From Arthrobacter sp. B0490 (GTDB taxonomy: Bacteria; Actinomycetota; Actinomycetes; Actinomycetales; Micrococcaceae): 64,000 bases of DNA. The notes below the pieces were generated by a model. The model was not told the DNA's origin. It ran no database searches and worked only from the letters and a program-made list of their open reading frames with translations. The position numbers and the translations under genes were made by a program. Shown here piece after piece: positions 17,741 to 25,405 of this stretch. Each line of letters starts with the position of its first letter. Position 1 is the first letter of the stretch. Location of the stretch: positions 124,001 to 188,000 of the forward strand of contig NZ_PJIR01000005.1 of assembly GCF_002929355.1 (NCBI RefSeq), in the 5' to 3' direction.

Positions 17741-19057
17741 ATGACCGTCCTGATCGTCGGCGCGGGGCCGGCGGGGTCCACCGCGGCCTACTACCTCGCG
17801 AGCGCGGGCATCGAGGTCACGGTGCTCGAGAAGACCCATTTCCCCCGCGAGAAGGTGTGCGGCGACGGACTGACGCCCCGCGCAACCCGTGAACTGCAGC
17901 TCCTCGGGCTCCCGCACGACGAGAGCGAGGGGTGGCGTCGCAACAAGGGCCTGCGCCTCATCGCCGGCAAGCGCACCGTGGAGGTGCCCTGGCCCGAGCT
18001 CAGCGACTTCCCCGACTACGGGCTCGTCCGCACGCGCCTCGGCTTCGACGAAGCCCTCGCGCGGCACGCCCGCTCCGCCGGCGCCACCATCCTCGAGGGT
18101 CACTCCGTGACGGCGGCCCTGCGCGACGACACCGGCCGCGTGACGGGGGTGACGGCCAACCTGCTCGACGCCGACGGACGCAAGACGGGCGAGACGCGCA
18201 CCTTCACCGCCGACGTCGTCCTCGCCGCGGACGGCAACTCGACGCGCACCGCCGTGAGCCTGGGACTGCAGAAGCGCGACGACCGCCCCCTCGGTGTGGC
18301 CGTCCGCACGTACTTCACCAGCCCGCGCACCGACGACGACTGGATGGAGGGGTGGCTCGAGCTCCCGGACGCCACGGGCAGGCCGCTGCCCGGCTACGGC
18401 TGGGTCTTCGGCGTGGGCGACGGCACGTCCAATGTGGGCCTCGGCATCCTCAACTCGTCGGCCGAGTTCGGCAAGCTGGACTACAAGCAGGTCCTCCGGG
18501 ACTGGACCGCGGGCATGCCCTCGGAGTGGGGGTTCACCCCGGAGAACCAGGTCGGCGAGATCAGGGGTGCGGCACTCCCCATGGGCTTCAACCGGACGCC
18601 GCACTACAGCCCCGGCCTGTTGCTGCTCGGTGATGCCGGCGGCATGGTGTCCCCGTTCAACGGCGAGGGCATCTCCTACGCGATGGAGTCCGCGCGGTAC
18701 GCCGCGGAGTTCATCGAGCGGGCACAGGGCGTGGCCTCACCGCTCGGACGTGATCAGGTGATGTCGGGCTATGCGCCGCATGTCCGTGCGCAGTGGGGGA
18801 GCCATTTCACGCTCGGGCGCGTCTTCGCGCAGCTGATCGGCAAGCCCGCCGTGATGTCGCTGGCCCTCCGTACGGGCATGCCGGTACCCGTGCTCATGCG
18901 GTTCGTCGTCCGGATGCTCGCCAACCTGACGGACGCGGGCGGCCGCGGCTTCGAGGACCGCGTCATCCACCTGCTCGAGTCGCTGGTGCCGCCCACTTCC
19001 AACCAGCCGTCCCTGGCCGGCTATCTGCGTGCGCAAAGCGCTTCCCCACTTGGTTAG
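17741..19057 (+). CDS. Geranylgeranyl-reductase family FAD oxidoreductase (MenJ-like)
   Basis: A 438-residue flavoprotein. The dinucleotide motif is VGAGPAGSTAAYYLA at the very start, then EKTHFPREKVCGDGLTPR, with LLLGDAGGMVSPFNGEGI near residue 300 as the second FAD motif. In mycobacteria the equivalent gene next to menG (menJ) reduces one double bond of the menaquinone side chain, and the same job is likely here. Its ATG directly abuts the menG stop (TAGATG), so the two are coupled. The polyprenyl synthase that makes the side chain follows. Confidence 0.87.
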   Translation: MTVLIVGAGPAGSTAAYYLASAGIEVTVLEKTHFPREKVCGDGLTPRATRELQLLGLPHDESEGWRRNKGLRLIAGKRTVEVPWPELSDFPDYGLVRTRLGFDEALARHARSAGATILEGHSVTAALRDDTGRVTGVTANLLDADGRKTGETRTFTADVVLAADGNSTRTAVSLGLQKRDDRPLGVAVRTYFTSPRTDDDWMEGWLELPDATGRPLPGYGWVFGVGDGTSNVGLGILNSSAEFGKLDYKQVLRDWTAGMPSEWGFTPENQVGEIRGAALPMGFNRTPHYSPGLLLLGDAGGMVSPFNGEGISYAMESARYAAEFIERAQGVASPLGRDQVMSGYAPHVRAQWGSHFTLGRVFAQLIGKPAVMSLALRTGMPVPVLMRFVVRMLANLTDAGGRGFEDRVIHLLESLVPPTSNQPSLAGYLRAQSASPLG

Positions 19058-19069
19058 GCTTAGACGGTG
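19055..19069 (+). promoter_or_regulatory. Leaderless -10 overlapping the stop codon of the preceding gene
   Basis: TAGGCT (19055-19060) contains the TAG stop of the reductase (19055-19057). Six bases then lead to the GTG start of the polyprenyl synthase at 19067. Confidence 0.55.
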
Positions 19070-20158
19070 ACACAATCCTTCAACTCCGGGTGGGCCAGCG
19101 TGGGCCATGCCAGCGCGCTGGACACCGCTGACATCCCGGACGACGGCGCGCTGCGCCTGCCTCCCGGCTTCGCGCTCATCGCCGAGGACCCGGACCTGGG
19201 GCCGTCCGTCTCGTCGTGCCTCGCGGAGGTGGAGAAGCAGCTCCGCGGTGCCATCGCCAATTCCGACCCCCTGGCCGATGCCACGAGCCGGCACCTCGTG
19301 GAGGCCGGCGGTAAGCGCATCCGCCCCCTCCTGACGATCCTCGCGTCCCACCTCGGCAACCCGACCCGTGCCCAGGTGGTGCAGGCAGCCGTCGTCGTCG
19401 AACTGACGCACCTCGCCACGCTGTACCACGACGACGTGATGGACTCCGCCCCGTACCGCCGCGGCGCCCCGACGGCGCACGAGGTCTGGGGCAACTCCGT
19501 GGCCATCCTCACCGGGGACCTCATCTTCGCGCGGGCGTCGATCCTCGTCTCCGAGCTCGGAGGTGAGGCGCTCGGCATCCAGGCGCGCACCTTCGAGCGC
19601 CTGTGCCTCGGACAACTGCACGAGACCGTCGGTCCGCGCGAGGGCCAGGACGACCTCGAGCACTACCTCTCGGTCATCGCCGACAAGACCGGCTCCCTCG
19701 TGGCCGCCTCCGGGCAGCTCGGGGCGCTCTTCGCGGACACCTCGCGGGAGGTCGTCGACGTCATGGTCTCGTACGGCGAGAAGGTCGGCGTCGCCTTCCA
19801 GCTCGCCGACGACGTCATCGACGTGACGGGCCTCAAGGTGAAGTCGGGCAAATCGCCGGGGACCGATCTGCGCGAGGGTGTGCCCACCCTGCCGGTCATC
19901 CTGCTCCGGCGCGCTGCCGCGGCGGGCGACCGCTCCGCTGCGGACGTCGTCGCGCTCGTGGACGGCGACCTCTCCTCCGACGAGGCCCTCGCCGGCGCCG
20001 TGGCTGCCGTACGCTCGTACCCGCAGACGCAGGAGGCGTGGGCCGTCGCGCAGCAGTGGGCGGACGATGCCGTGGCCGCCCTCGACCCCCTGCCGGACAG
20101 CGTGGTGAAGCGGGCACTGGCCAGCTTCGCGCAGGCAGTGGTCAGCAGGGACGTCTAG
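19067..20158 (+). CDS. Long-chain polyprenyl diphosphate synthase
   Basis: A 363-residue trans-prenyltransferase that probably builds the menaquinone side chain (heptaprenyl to nonaprenyl). The first aspartate-rich motif is YHDDVMDSAPYRRG and the second is LADDVIDVTG; GGKRIRP is present near residue 83. The small residues before the first motif (VELTHLATL) fit long products, but the length cannot be fixed by eye. The GTG at 19067 lies six bases after TAGGCT, so it can be read from its own leaderless message as well as from the menG operon. Confidence 0.9.
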   Translation: MTQSFNSGWASVGHASALDTADIPDDGALRLPPGFALIAEDPDLGPSVSSCLAEVEKQLRGAIANSDPLADATSRHLVEAGGKRIRPLLTILASHLGNPTRAQVVQAAVVVELTHLATLYHDDVMDSAPYRRGAPTAHEVWGNSVAILTGDLIFARASILVSELGGEALGIQARTFERLCLGQLHETVGPREGQDDLEHYLSVIADKTGSLVAASGQLGALFADTSREVVDVMVSYGEKVGVAFQLADDVIDVTGLKVKSGKSPGTDLREGVPTLPVILLRRAAAAGDRSAADVVALVDGDLSSDEALAGAVAAVRSYPQTQEAWAVAQQWADDAVAALDPLPDSVVKRALASFAQAVVSRDV

Positions 20159-20230
20159 CCCCGAACGGCTTCTCGTCGTCGCTCCTGGTGCTCCGGTCCG
20201 CACAGGACGGGACGCGGCGTGTCCCGGTCC

Positions 20231-20256
20231 GACATCCGCCCGGCCGGGCGGATGTC
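20231..20256. terminator. 26-bp perfect palindrome between convergent genes
   Basis: GACATCCGCCCGG followed at once by its reverse complement, with no loop. It lies between the polyprenyl synthase and the convergent HIT gene, and a second weaker stem (ACGCCG/CGGCGT) follows at ~20263. A bidirectional terminator is most likely. Confidence 0.65.
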
Positions 20257-20292
20257 CGGGAACGACGCCGGCCCCGGGGTCGGCGTGGCCGG

Positions 20293-20769
20293 CTACCGCG
20301 CCGGGAGGAACGCCCTCAGCTCGTCGGCCTTCCGCGCCCTGACCGCCGGATCCACGACGGGCCGCTTCGGCGTGAAGTAGAAGCCGTCGTCGTGCCAGCG
20401 GGGCAGGACGTGCTGGTGGTAGTGCCACACGTGCTGGCTGCCGGCGGGCTCGTTGTGCTGCCGCGTCGAGACGCCGTCAGGGGTCCAGGCGAGCTTGATC
20501 GCCACGGCGATGTCGCGGGTGAGGGTCATGATGCGGGCGGCGACGTCGTCGGACAGTTCGTACAGCAGTTCGACGTGCTCGCGCGGGGTGATCAGGACGT
20601 GGCCGGGGTGCGGCTCGAACCCGTGCGACGCGATGAATGCCAGCACCAGGTCGTCGGAGTACACGACGTCGCCCGGGCGGCAGAGGTTCCTCGGGTTGTC
20701 GAAGTCCCCGCGCGCCAGATCGCAGAACGGGCACTGGTAGCCCTCGGGTGCGTGGTGGTCGAACTCCAT
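20293..20769 (-). CDS. HIT family protein
   Basis: A 158-residue histidine-triad hydrolase or transferase acting on nucleotide phosphate bonds. The triad is HYHQHVLP near residue 120, with an N-terminal CPFC metal-type pair near residue 15. Its ATG (20769) overlaps the stop of the upstream gene by one base (TGATG), so the two are translated together. The substrate is unknown. Confidence 0.88.
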   Translation of the reverse strand: MEFDHHAPEGYQCPFCDLARGDFDNPRNLCRPGDVVYSDDLVLAFIASHGFEPHPGHVLITPREHVELLYELSDDVAARIMTLTRDIAVAIKLAWTPDGVSTRQHNEPAGSQHVWHYHQHVLPRWHDDGFYFTPKRPVVDPAVRARKADELRAFLPAR

Positions 20770-21203
20770 CAGTCGTCCTCGTCCTCGTCGTCCTCCTCGA
20801 AGACCCACTCGAAGAGGTCGAGCACGTACTCGGTGAAGGTCCCTTCCTCGCTCTGCCACTCGCCGCGTGCGTTGTTGCGCCGCCACACGATCGGGTCGGG
20901 GACGTCGAGCTGGTCGGCCCTCATGCCCCAGGTGAACTGCTCGTCCTCGTCCTCGAGGAAGAGCAGGTAGCCGTCCTCGATCTCGAGCTCGTCCGGATCC
21001 CAGAAGAAGTGGAACGCCTCCATGATGTCCTCGGTGGCACCCACCGCACGGTAGAACTCGCGCAGTGCCAGCGGCAGGCCGAAGTCCTTGCCCTCGATCA
21101 TGTCGGCGAGTTCGTCCTCGGACAGGCCGTCTTCCTCGACCCACTCGTCCTCGAAGTAGGAGGGCACGAGGGCGCGGAATTTGTCGGCGAACAGCTCAGT
21201 CAC
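20769..21203 (-). CDS. Acidic SUKH/SMI1-like protein
   Basis: A 144-residue strongly acidic protein. LPLALREFYRAVG near residue 60, followed by a WDPDEL block and a LLFLEDEDEQ block, resembles the SUKH (SMI1/KNR4) fold found in immunity and regulatory proteins. The tail is nearly all Glu and Asp. The start is the GTG at 21203 with CTGGAG six bases ahead; a longer frame upstream has no support. No toxin gene is visible nearby. Its only close partner is the HIT protein, coupled by overlap. The fold call is moderate and the function unknown. Confidence 0.6.
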   Translation of the reverse strand: MTELFADKFRALVPSYFEDEWVEEDGLSEDELADMIEGKDFGLPLALREFYRAVGATEDIMEAFHFFWDPDELEIEDGYLLFLEDEDEQFTWGMRADQLDVPDPIVWRRNNARGEWQSEEGTFTEYVLDLFEWVFEEDDEDEDD

Positions 21204-21266
21204 AAGTACTCCAGGAGAAGTGGTGGGGGATGCTCCCATCCTAGCCCGACGCGTCCGGCACGCAGG

Positions 21267-21902
21267 CTACTTCCGGGTGCCGGACGTCCTCGCCGCGAGC
21301 GGGGCGTGCCAGCCGTACCGCCACGCGAGGACGCGCAGGGAGAAGACGAGCGACGCCGCGACGGTACCCGTGACGAGCGTGAAGGACTCGGTCAGGTACA
21401 GCACGGTGACGATCGTGGCGCCCAGCATCGCGGGGAGCGCGTAGATGTCCCGTGGATCGAAGAGCTGCGGGATCTCGTTGGCGACGACGTCGCGCAGCAG
21501 TCCGCCGCCCACGGCCGTGGTGACGCCCAGCAGGATGGCGGACACCGGGTGGAGGCCGACGTCGAGCGCCTTCACGGTGCCGGTGATGCAGAACAGGGCG
21601 AGCCCGGCGGCGTCGAAGAGGACCAGCACGCGCTTGACCCGCTCCACGCCGGAGAAGACGAAGAAGACCACGACCGTGGCGAGCAGCGGCGGCAGCAGGT
21701 ACACCGGTTCGGTGAAGGCCGCCGGAGGGACGCCGATGATGAGGTCCCGGGCCACGCCTCCTCCCAGCGATGCGAGCGAGGCGAGGAGGAGGGACCCGAC
21801 GATGTCGAACCCCTTGCGTGCCGCCAGGAGCGACCCGGAGACGGCGAAGAAGAACACGCCGAGGAGGTCGGCGGCGAGGGCGATGTGTGAGGCTGTATCC
21901 AT
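21267..21902 (-). CDS. TRIC-type cation channel family membrane protein (UPF0126)
   Basis: A 211-residue protein with about seven hydrophobic helices in two repeats. Each repeat bears the family's glycine-rich motif: SLGGGVARDLIIG near residue 47 and AVGGGLLRDVVANE near residue 130. Bacterial relatives form trimeric cation channels. The ATG at 21902 has GAAGGA ahead; the frame extends further upstream without similarity. It is divergent from the esterase gene. Confidence 0.88.
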   Translation of the reverse strand: MDTASHIALAADLLGVFFFAVSGSLLAARKGFDIVGSLLLASLASLGGGVARDLIIGVPPAAFTEPVYLLPPLLATVVVFFVFSGVERVKRVLVLFDAAGLALFCITGTVKALDVGLHPVSAILLGVTTAVGGGLLRDVVANEIPQLFDPRDIYALPAMLGATIVTVLYLTESFTLVTGTVAASLVFSLRVLAWRYGWHAPLAARTSGTRK

Positions 21903-22097
21903 GTCTTCCTTCGGCGGACCGGTGCTGCTGGGGCCGGGGGCACACCGGTCGGTCGGCGGCGCCGGAGCCCTGACCAGCATGACAGAGGCAGCGAGGACGG
22001 TGCGCCCGGTGCCCGGCAGCTCGGCAGCGGTGAGGACCGTGCACCCGGTACGGGCTCGCAGGATGATCACCGACGGCGGCTGCGCTGCGCCCGGCGC

Positions 22098-22112
22098 TAG
22101 GCTGGCCCCATG
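22098..22112 (+). promoter_or_regulatory. Leaderless-type -10 element of the esterase gene
   Basis: TAGGCT at 22098-22103, six bases, then ATG at 22110. Confidence 0.55.
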
Positions 22113-23078
22113 ACGAGCGGACACGCAGCAGGCACCGAGGTCGTGGAACCGAGTGCCCAGGACGGCTCGCGGGCGATGCGCCTGGCGTCCCGGCTGATCG
22201 GCCTCCTGCCGACGAAGAGGAACCTCAGCGGCACGGACTGGGTGAACGCCAAGTACCCGGACCGCACGTATCCGTCGGTTGCTGCCATCCCGTGGACGTT
22301 CAAGCAGACGCACACCATCCAGGGGAAGCGGATCGACGGCGTCCGCACCGTCACGGTGCGTCCCCTCCTCGGAGCGACGCGCTCGCACATTATCTACACG
22401 CACGGCGGGATCTACATCAACGAGCTCGGCCGGCCGCACTGGTGGATCATCGCCGAGCTGACGAAGCGCACGGGCGCGGCCGTCACCGTGCCCCTCTACC
22501 GCCTGGCGCCCGAGAGCACCTACCGGCAGGCGTTCCCCTACCTCGTCTCGGTCTACCGCGACGTCCTGAGGACGGCCGAGCCGGAGGACGTCACGATGAT
22601 GGGCGACTCCGCCGGCGGGGCACTCGCCATAGCGCAGCCCTGGGCCTTCCGGGACGCCGGGCTACCGGCACCCGGCCGCGTCATCGCCTTCTCACCGTGG
22701 CTCGACGTCACCGCCACCAACCCCGAGATCCCGAAGTACGACGCCGTCGACCCCATGCTCTCCGTGCCCGGCGGGGTGCAGGCGGGCCTGTGGTGGTCGG
22801 GCGGCGACGACCCGAGGACGCCCCTGGTCAGTCCGGCCTGTGCTCCCGGGGACATGCTGGCGACCGTGCCGGTCACGCGGATCTACCAGGGCACGCGGGA
22901 CGTGTGCATGGCGGACGCCACCGTCTTCCGGGACAGAGCGGTCGCGGCGGGCGCGGACGTCACCCTCAGGGTCTACCCCGGCGGGTTCCACGTGTTCCCC
23001 GCGTTCCCCCGCCTGCCGGAGTCCCGGGAGGTCTACGCGGACATCGCAGCGTTCCTCGGGCGTCCGGCCCTGCCCTGA
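22110..23078 (+). CDS. Alpha/beta hydrolase, hormone-sensitive-lipase-type esterase
   Basis: A 322-residue esterase. The oxyanion motif HGG is in YTHGGIYIN near residue 95, the nucleophile is GDSAGG near residue 168, and the histidine of the triad is probably in GGFHVFPAF near residue 295. The substrate is unknown, probably a short-chain ester. No signal peptide is seen. The ATG at 22110 lies six bases after TAGGCT. The stop codon lies inside a 12-bp palindrome (23074-23085), and a low-complexity stretch follows. Confidence 0.85.
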   Translation: MTSGHAAGTEVVEPSAQDGSRAMRLASRLIGLLPTKRNLSGTDWVNAKYPDRTYPSVAAIPWTFKQTHTIQGKRIDGVRTVTVRPLLGATRSHIIYTHGGIYINELGRPHWWIIAELTKRTGAAVTVPLYRLAPESTYRQAFPYLVSVYRDVLRTAEPEDVTMMGDSAGGALAIAQPWAFRDAGLPAPGRVIAFSPWLDVTATNPEIPKYDAVDPMLSVPGGVQAGLWWSGGDDPRTPLVSPACAPGDMLATVPVTRIYQGTRDVCMADATVFRDRAVAAGADVTLRVYPGGFHVFPAFPRLPESREVYADIAAFLGRPALP

Positions 23079-23085
23079 GCTCAGG

Positions 23086-23175
23086 CCCAGACCCAGACCC
23101 AGACCCAGACCCAGCCCGGCCCTAGCCCTAGCCCAGCCCAGCCCGGCCCGGCCCGGCCCTGGCCCAGACCCGGCC
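23086..23175. repeat. Hexanucleotide microsatellite and C-rich low-complexity stretch
   Basis: CCCAGA is repeated almost five times at 23086-23114, followed by degenerate GCCC-based units (CCCTAG, CCCAG, CCCGG) to about 23175. It sits between two convergent genes and codes for nothing I can support. Confidence 0.75.
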
Positions 23176-23235
23176 CTGACCAGGTTCTGCGGCTCGGCGT
23201 GCCCGACGACGCTCCGGCGGGCCGCCGGATTCCTG

Positions 23236-23694
23236 TCAGGCCCCGCCGGAGTCCCGGGACAGGACCCAGATATTGGTGTCGCCTTCGCGCTCCACCGTCA
23301 CGGTGGTGACGAGTGCGCGGATCATGAAGAGGCCCCGGCCGGATTCGTCCTCGTGGGGCAGCGTGCCGTCCTCGGGGAAGACCTCGGCGGGGGGCGGATC
23401 CAGGTCGGGCACGGGGTCCATCGCTTCGGCGCCGATCTCGCTGATGACGGCACGCAACCGCTCTGCGGAGACGGTGAGCTCGACGCCGAGGAGCAGGGTG
23501 GCCCCCTCGGCAGGGACACCGTGCTGCACCACGTTGCTCGCGGCCTCGATCACGGCCGTGGCGAAGGCCATCTGGTCGAGCGCCGGAACGAAGGCTGCGT
23601 CGTTCCAGAGCTGGTCGAGGATGCCGTGGAGGTCCTCGATGGCCTGCTCGGAGGCCGGCTCCTCGAGGGTGCGACGCGCCAGGACGTCATTCAC
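23236..23694 (-). CDS. RsbW-like anti-sigma factor / serine kinase (HATPase)
   Basis: A 152-residue GHKL ATPase. The N-box is EAASNVVQHG (Glu50, Asn54, His58), and the G2 region is DESGRGLFMIRAL. Such proteins bind a sigma factor and phosphorylate an anti-anti-sigma partner; the RsbV-like gene upstream overlaps it by eight bases. The usual G1 aspartate that contacts adenine appears as Glu86 (ISEIGAEAMDP), an odd change. The start is GTG 23694. The target sigma factor is not in the window. Confidence 0.83.
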   Translation of the reverse strand: MNDVLARRTLEEPASEQAIEDLHGILDQLWNDAAFVPALDQMAFATAVIEAASNVVQHGVPAEGATLLLGVELTVSAERLRAVISEIGAEAMDPVPDLDPPPAEVFPEDGTLPHEDESGRGLFMIRALVTTVTVEREGDTNIWVLSRDSGGA

Positions 23695-24019
23695 CGGCGA
23701 AGGCTTCCTCGGGCGTGCGGTGCGGAGTCAGGACCCGATGCATGCTGGTGAGTTCCAGCACCATGGTGACCTGCGGCTGGGCGGCTGCGATGCGGAGGTC
23801 ACCACCGGACTGCCGTGCCAACTTGAGGCAGCCGATGAGGGCCCCGAGACCGGACGAGTCCATGAAACTGGTGCCGGCGAGATTCACCACGATCCGCTTC
23901 CCGCCCGCACTCACGACGTCACCGACGATTTCCCTCAGTCGGGGCGCAGCGACCATGTTGAGGCGACCCGTGGCTGACACCTCCGTGTAGCTTCCCTTGT
24001 CCTCCGTGCTGAATTCCAT
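23687..24019 (-). CDS. RsbV-like anti-anti-sigma factor (STAS domain)
   Basis: A 110-residue STAS protein. The phosphorylation site is FMDSSGLG (Ser55 expected), in a normal spacing for the family. The start is the second of two close ATGs (24019), placed six bases after GAGGAG; the first ATG touches that site. In partner switching it frees the sigma factor when dephosphorylated. It is flanked by its kinase (overlapping) and a PP2C phosphatase (60 bases upstream). Confidence 0.88.
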   Translation of the reverse strand: MEFSTEDKGSYTEVSATGRLNMVAAPRLREIVGDVVSAGGKRIVVNLAGTSFMDSSGLGALIGCLKLARQSGGDLRIAAAQPQVTMVLELTSMHRVLTPHRTPEEAFAGE

Positions 24020-24079
24020 GTGCATCTCCTCTTCGGATGGCTCTCCGTGGTAGCGGGTCGGTGGCACCGGGCCACGGGG

Positions 24080-25189
24080 TCAGATCGGGAAGCGCCTGAG
24101 CACGACGACCGTCACGTCGTCGGCGACCTCGGGGACGTCTGCAAGGGCCAGCAGCGCGGCACAGGCGGCATCGGCGCTGCCCATGGCGGTCACCACCCCG
24201 GCCACGGCGTCCGTGAACTGTGCGACCGTCTCGTAGATGTCCATCAGGCCGTCGCTCACGATGGCCAGGGAGTCGCCCGGCTGGAGGATCGCCGTGCCCG
24301 GCGACCAGGTCTGGTCGGGCCATGCTCCGACCGGCGGCCCGGCCGACGGGAGTCGCGTGACGCCTCCGTCCGCCGCGACGTGCAATGCGAGTCCGTGGCC
24401 GGCGTCGACATAGCTCACGGTGCCCGTCGCTGCGTGGAGGCGTCCGTGGAACAGCGTGACGAAGGAGTCGTTCTGGTCGAGGTCCGCCTCGGTGGCACGC
24501 GCTGCGGTGGCGAAGGCCGTCTCGATGCTCGGCTGTGCCGCGACGGATCGCATGGTCGCCCGGACCGTGGCCGCGATGAGTGCGGCGCCCATGCCCTTGC
24601 CCATGGCATCCGCCACGGTCAGGTGCAGTCCGTCCCGCGTGCCGTACCAGTCGTAGAAGTCCCCGCCCACGCTCCGGGACGGCCGGAAGCGGCCCGCGAG
24701 CTCGTAGTCCTCGAGGGTGAGCTGGTCGCGGGGGAGGAGGTTCTGCTGCACCTCGGCGGCGCGCAGCCGGTCATCGGCATTGACGACGTCGGCCTCCGCC
24801 TGGCGGCTCTGGCGTCGGAAGAGGGACTTGATGCGCGCCACGAGCTCGCGCGGGCTGAACGGCTTGCTGATGTAGTCGTCCGCACCGGTCTCGAGACCGG
24901 TCAGGCGCTCGATCTCGTCGGTGCGCGCGGTGATCATGAGGATGTAGGCGTCGGAGAAGGTGCGCACCTCCCGGCACACCTCGACGCCGTCGCCGTCGGG
25001 GAGGTTGAGGTCCAGGGTGATCAGGTCCGCACCGGCGCGGGCCTTCTCGAGGCCTTCACGCGCCGTGGCGGCCTCGGAGACCTCGAAGCCCTCCCGCGTC
25101 AGTACTTGGACGAGCAGGCCCCGGATGTCGACGTCGTCCTCGACAACCAGCGCGCGGCGAACCTGGGGAGCGACAGTCATGGTGCTCAT
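24080..25189 (-). CDS. Response-regulator PP2C phosphatase (REC-SpoIIE)
   Basis: A 369-residue protein. Residues ~12-125 form a receiver domain with acidic Asp18-Asp19, phospho-acceptor Asp60 (LDLNLPDGDG) and Lys109 (SKPFS). Residues ~150-368 form a SpoIIE/PP2C phosphatase with GGDFYD, VADAMGKGMG and SDGLMD, covering the metal-binding aspartates. It most likely dephosphorylates the RsbV-like protein when the receiver is phosphorylated, perhaps by the histidine kinase divergently encoded 217 bases away. An ATG at 25180 is an alternative start. Confidence 0.88.
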   Translation of the reverse strand: MSTMTVAPQVRRALVVEDDVDIRGLLVQVLTREGFEVSEAATAREGLEKARAGADLITLDLNLPDGDGVEVCREVRTFSDAYILMITARTDEIERLTGLETGADDYISKPFSPRELVARIKSLFRRQSRQAEADVVNADDRLRAAEVQQNLLPRDQLTLEDYELAGRFRPSRSVGGDFYDWYGTRDGLHLTVADAMGKGMGAALIAATVRATMRSVAAQPSIETAFATAARATEADLDQNDSFVTLFHGRLHAATGTVSYVDAGHGLALHVAADGGVTRLPSAGPPVGAWPDQTWSPGTAILQPGDSLAIVSDGLMDIYETVAQFTDAVAGVVTAMGSADAACAALLALADVPEVADDVTVVVLRRFPI

Positions 25190-25405
25190 TAAACGCTACG
25201 CGGGACCATCTCCAGGACGCGCGACGAGGCACGGCCGGAATGACCGGGCCATTGCGCCGAACTTGATGCGATCTTGAGGCTCACACCACTGTTCCGGGCC
25301 CGGAAGCGAAGGACTGCCGCGCTATCCTGTGGCTGGCAGGCCACGGCACGCCGCCCGTCAAGCAGAGGCGGAAGAACTCGACGACGGACAGGGGAACGGC
25401 CGCAG

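Noticed and set aside
20159..20230. A possible small gene or RNA between the polyprenyl synthase and the palindrome
   Set aside because: No start, ribosome site or secondary structure beyond the palindrome supports it.
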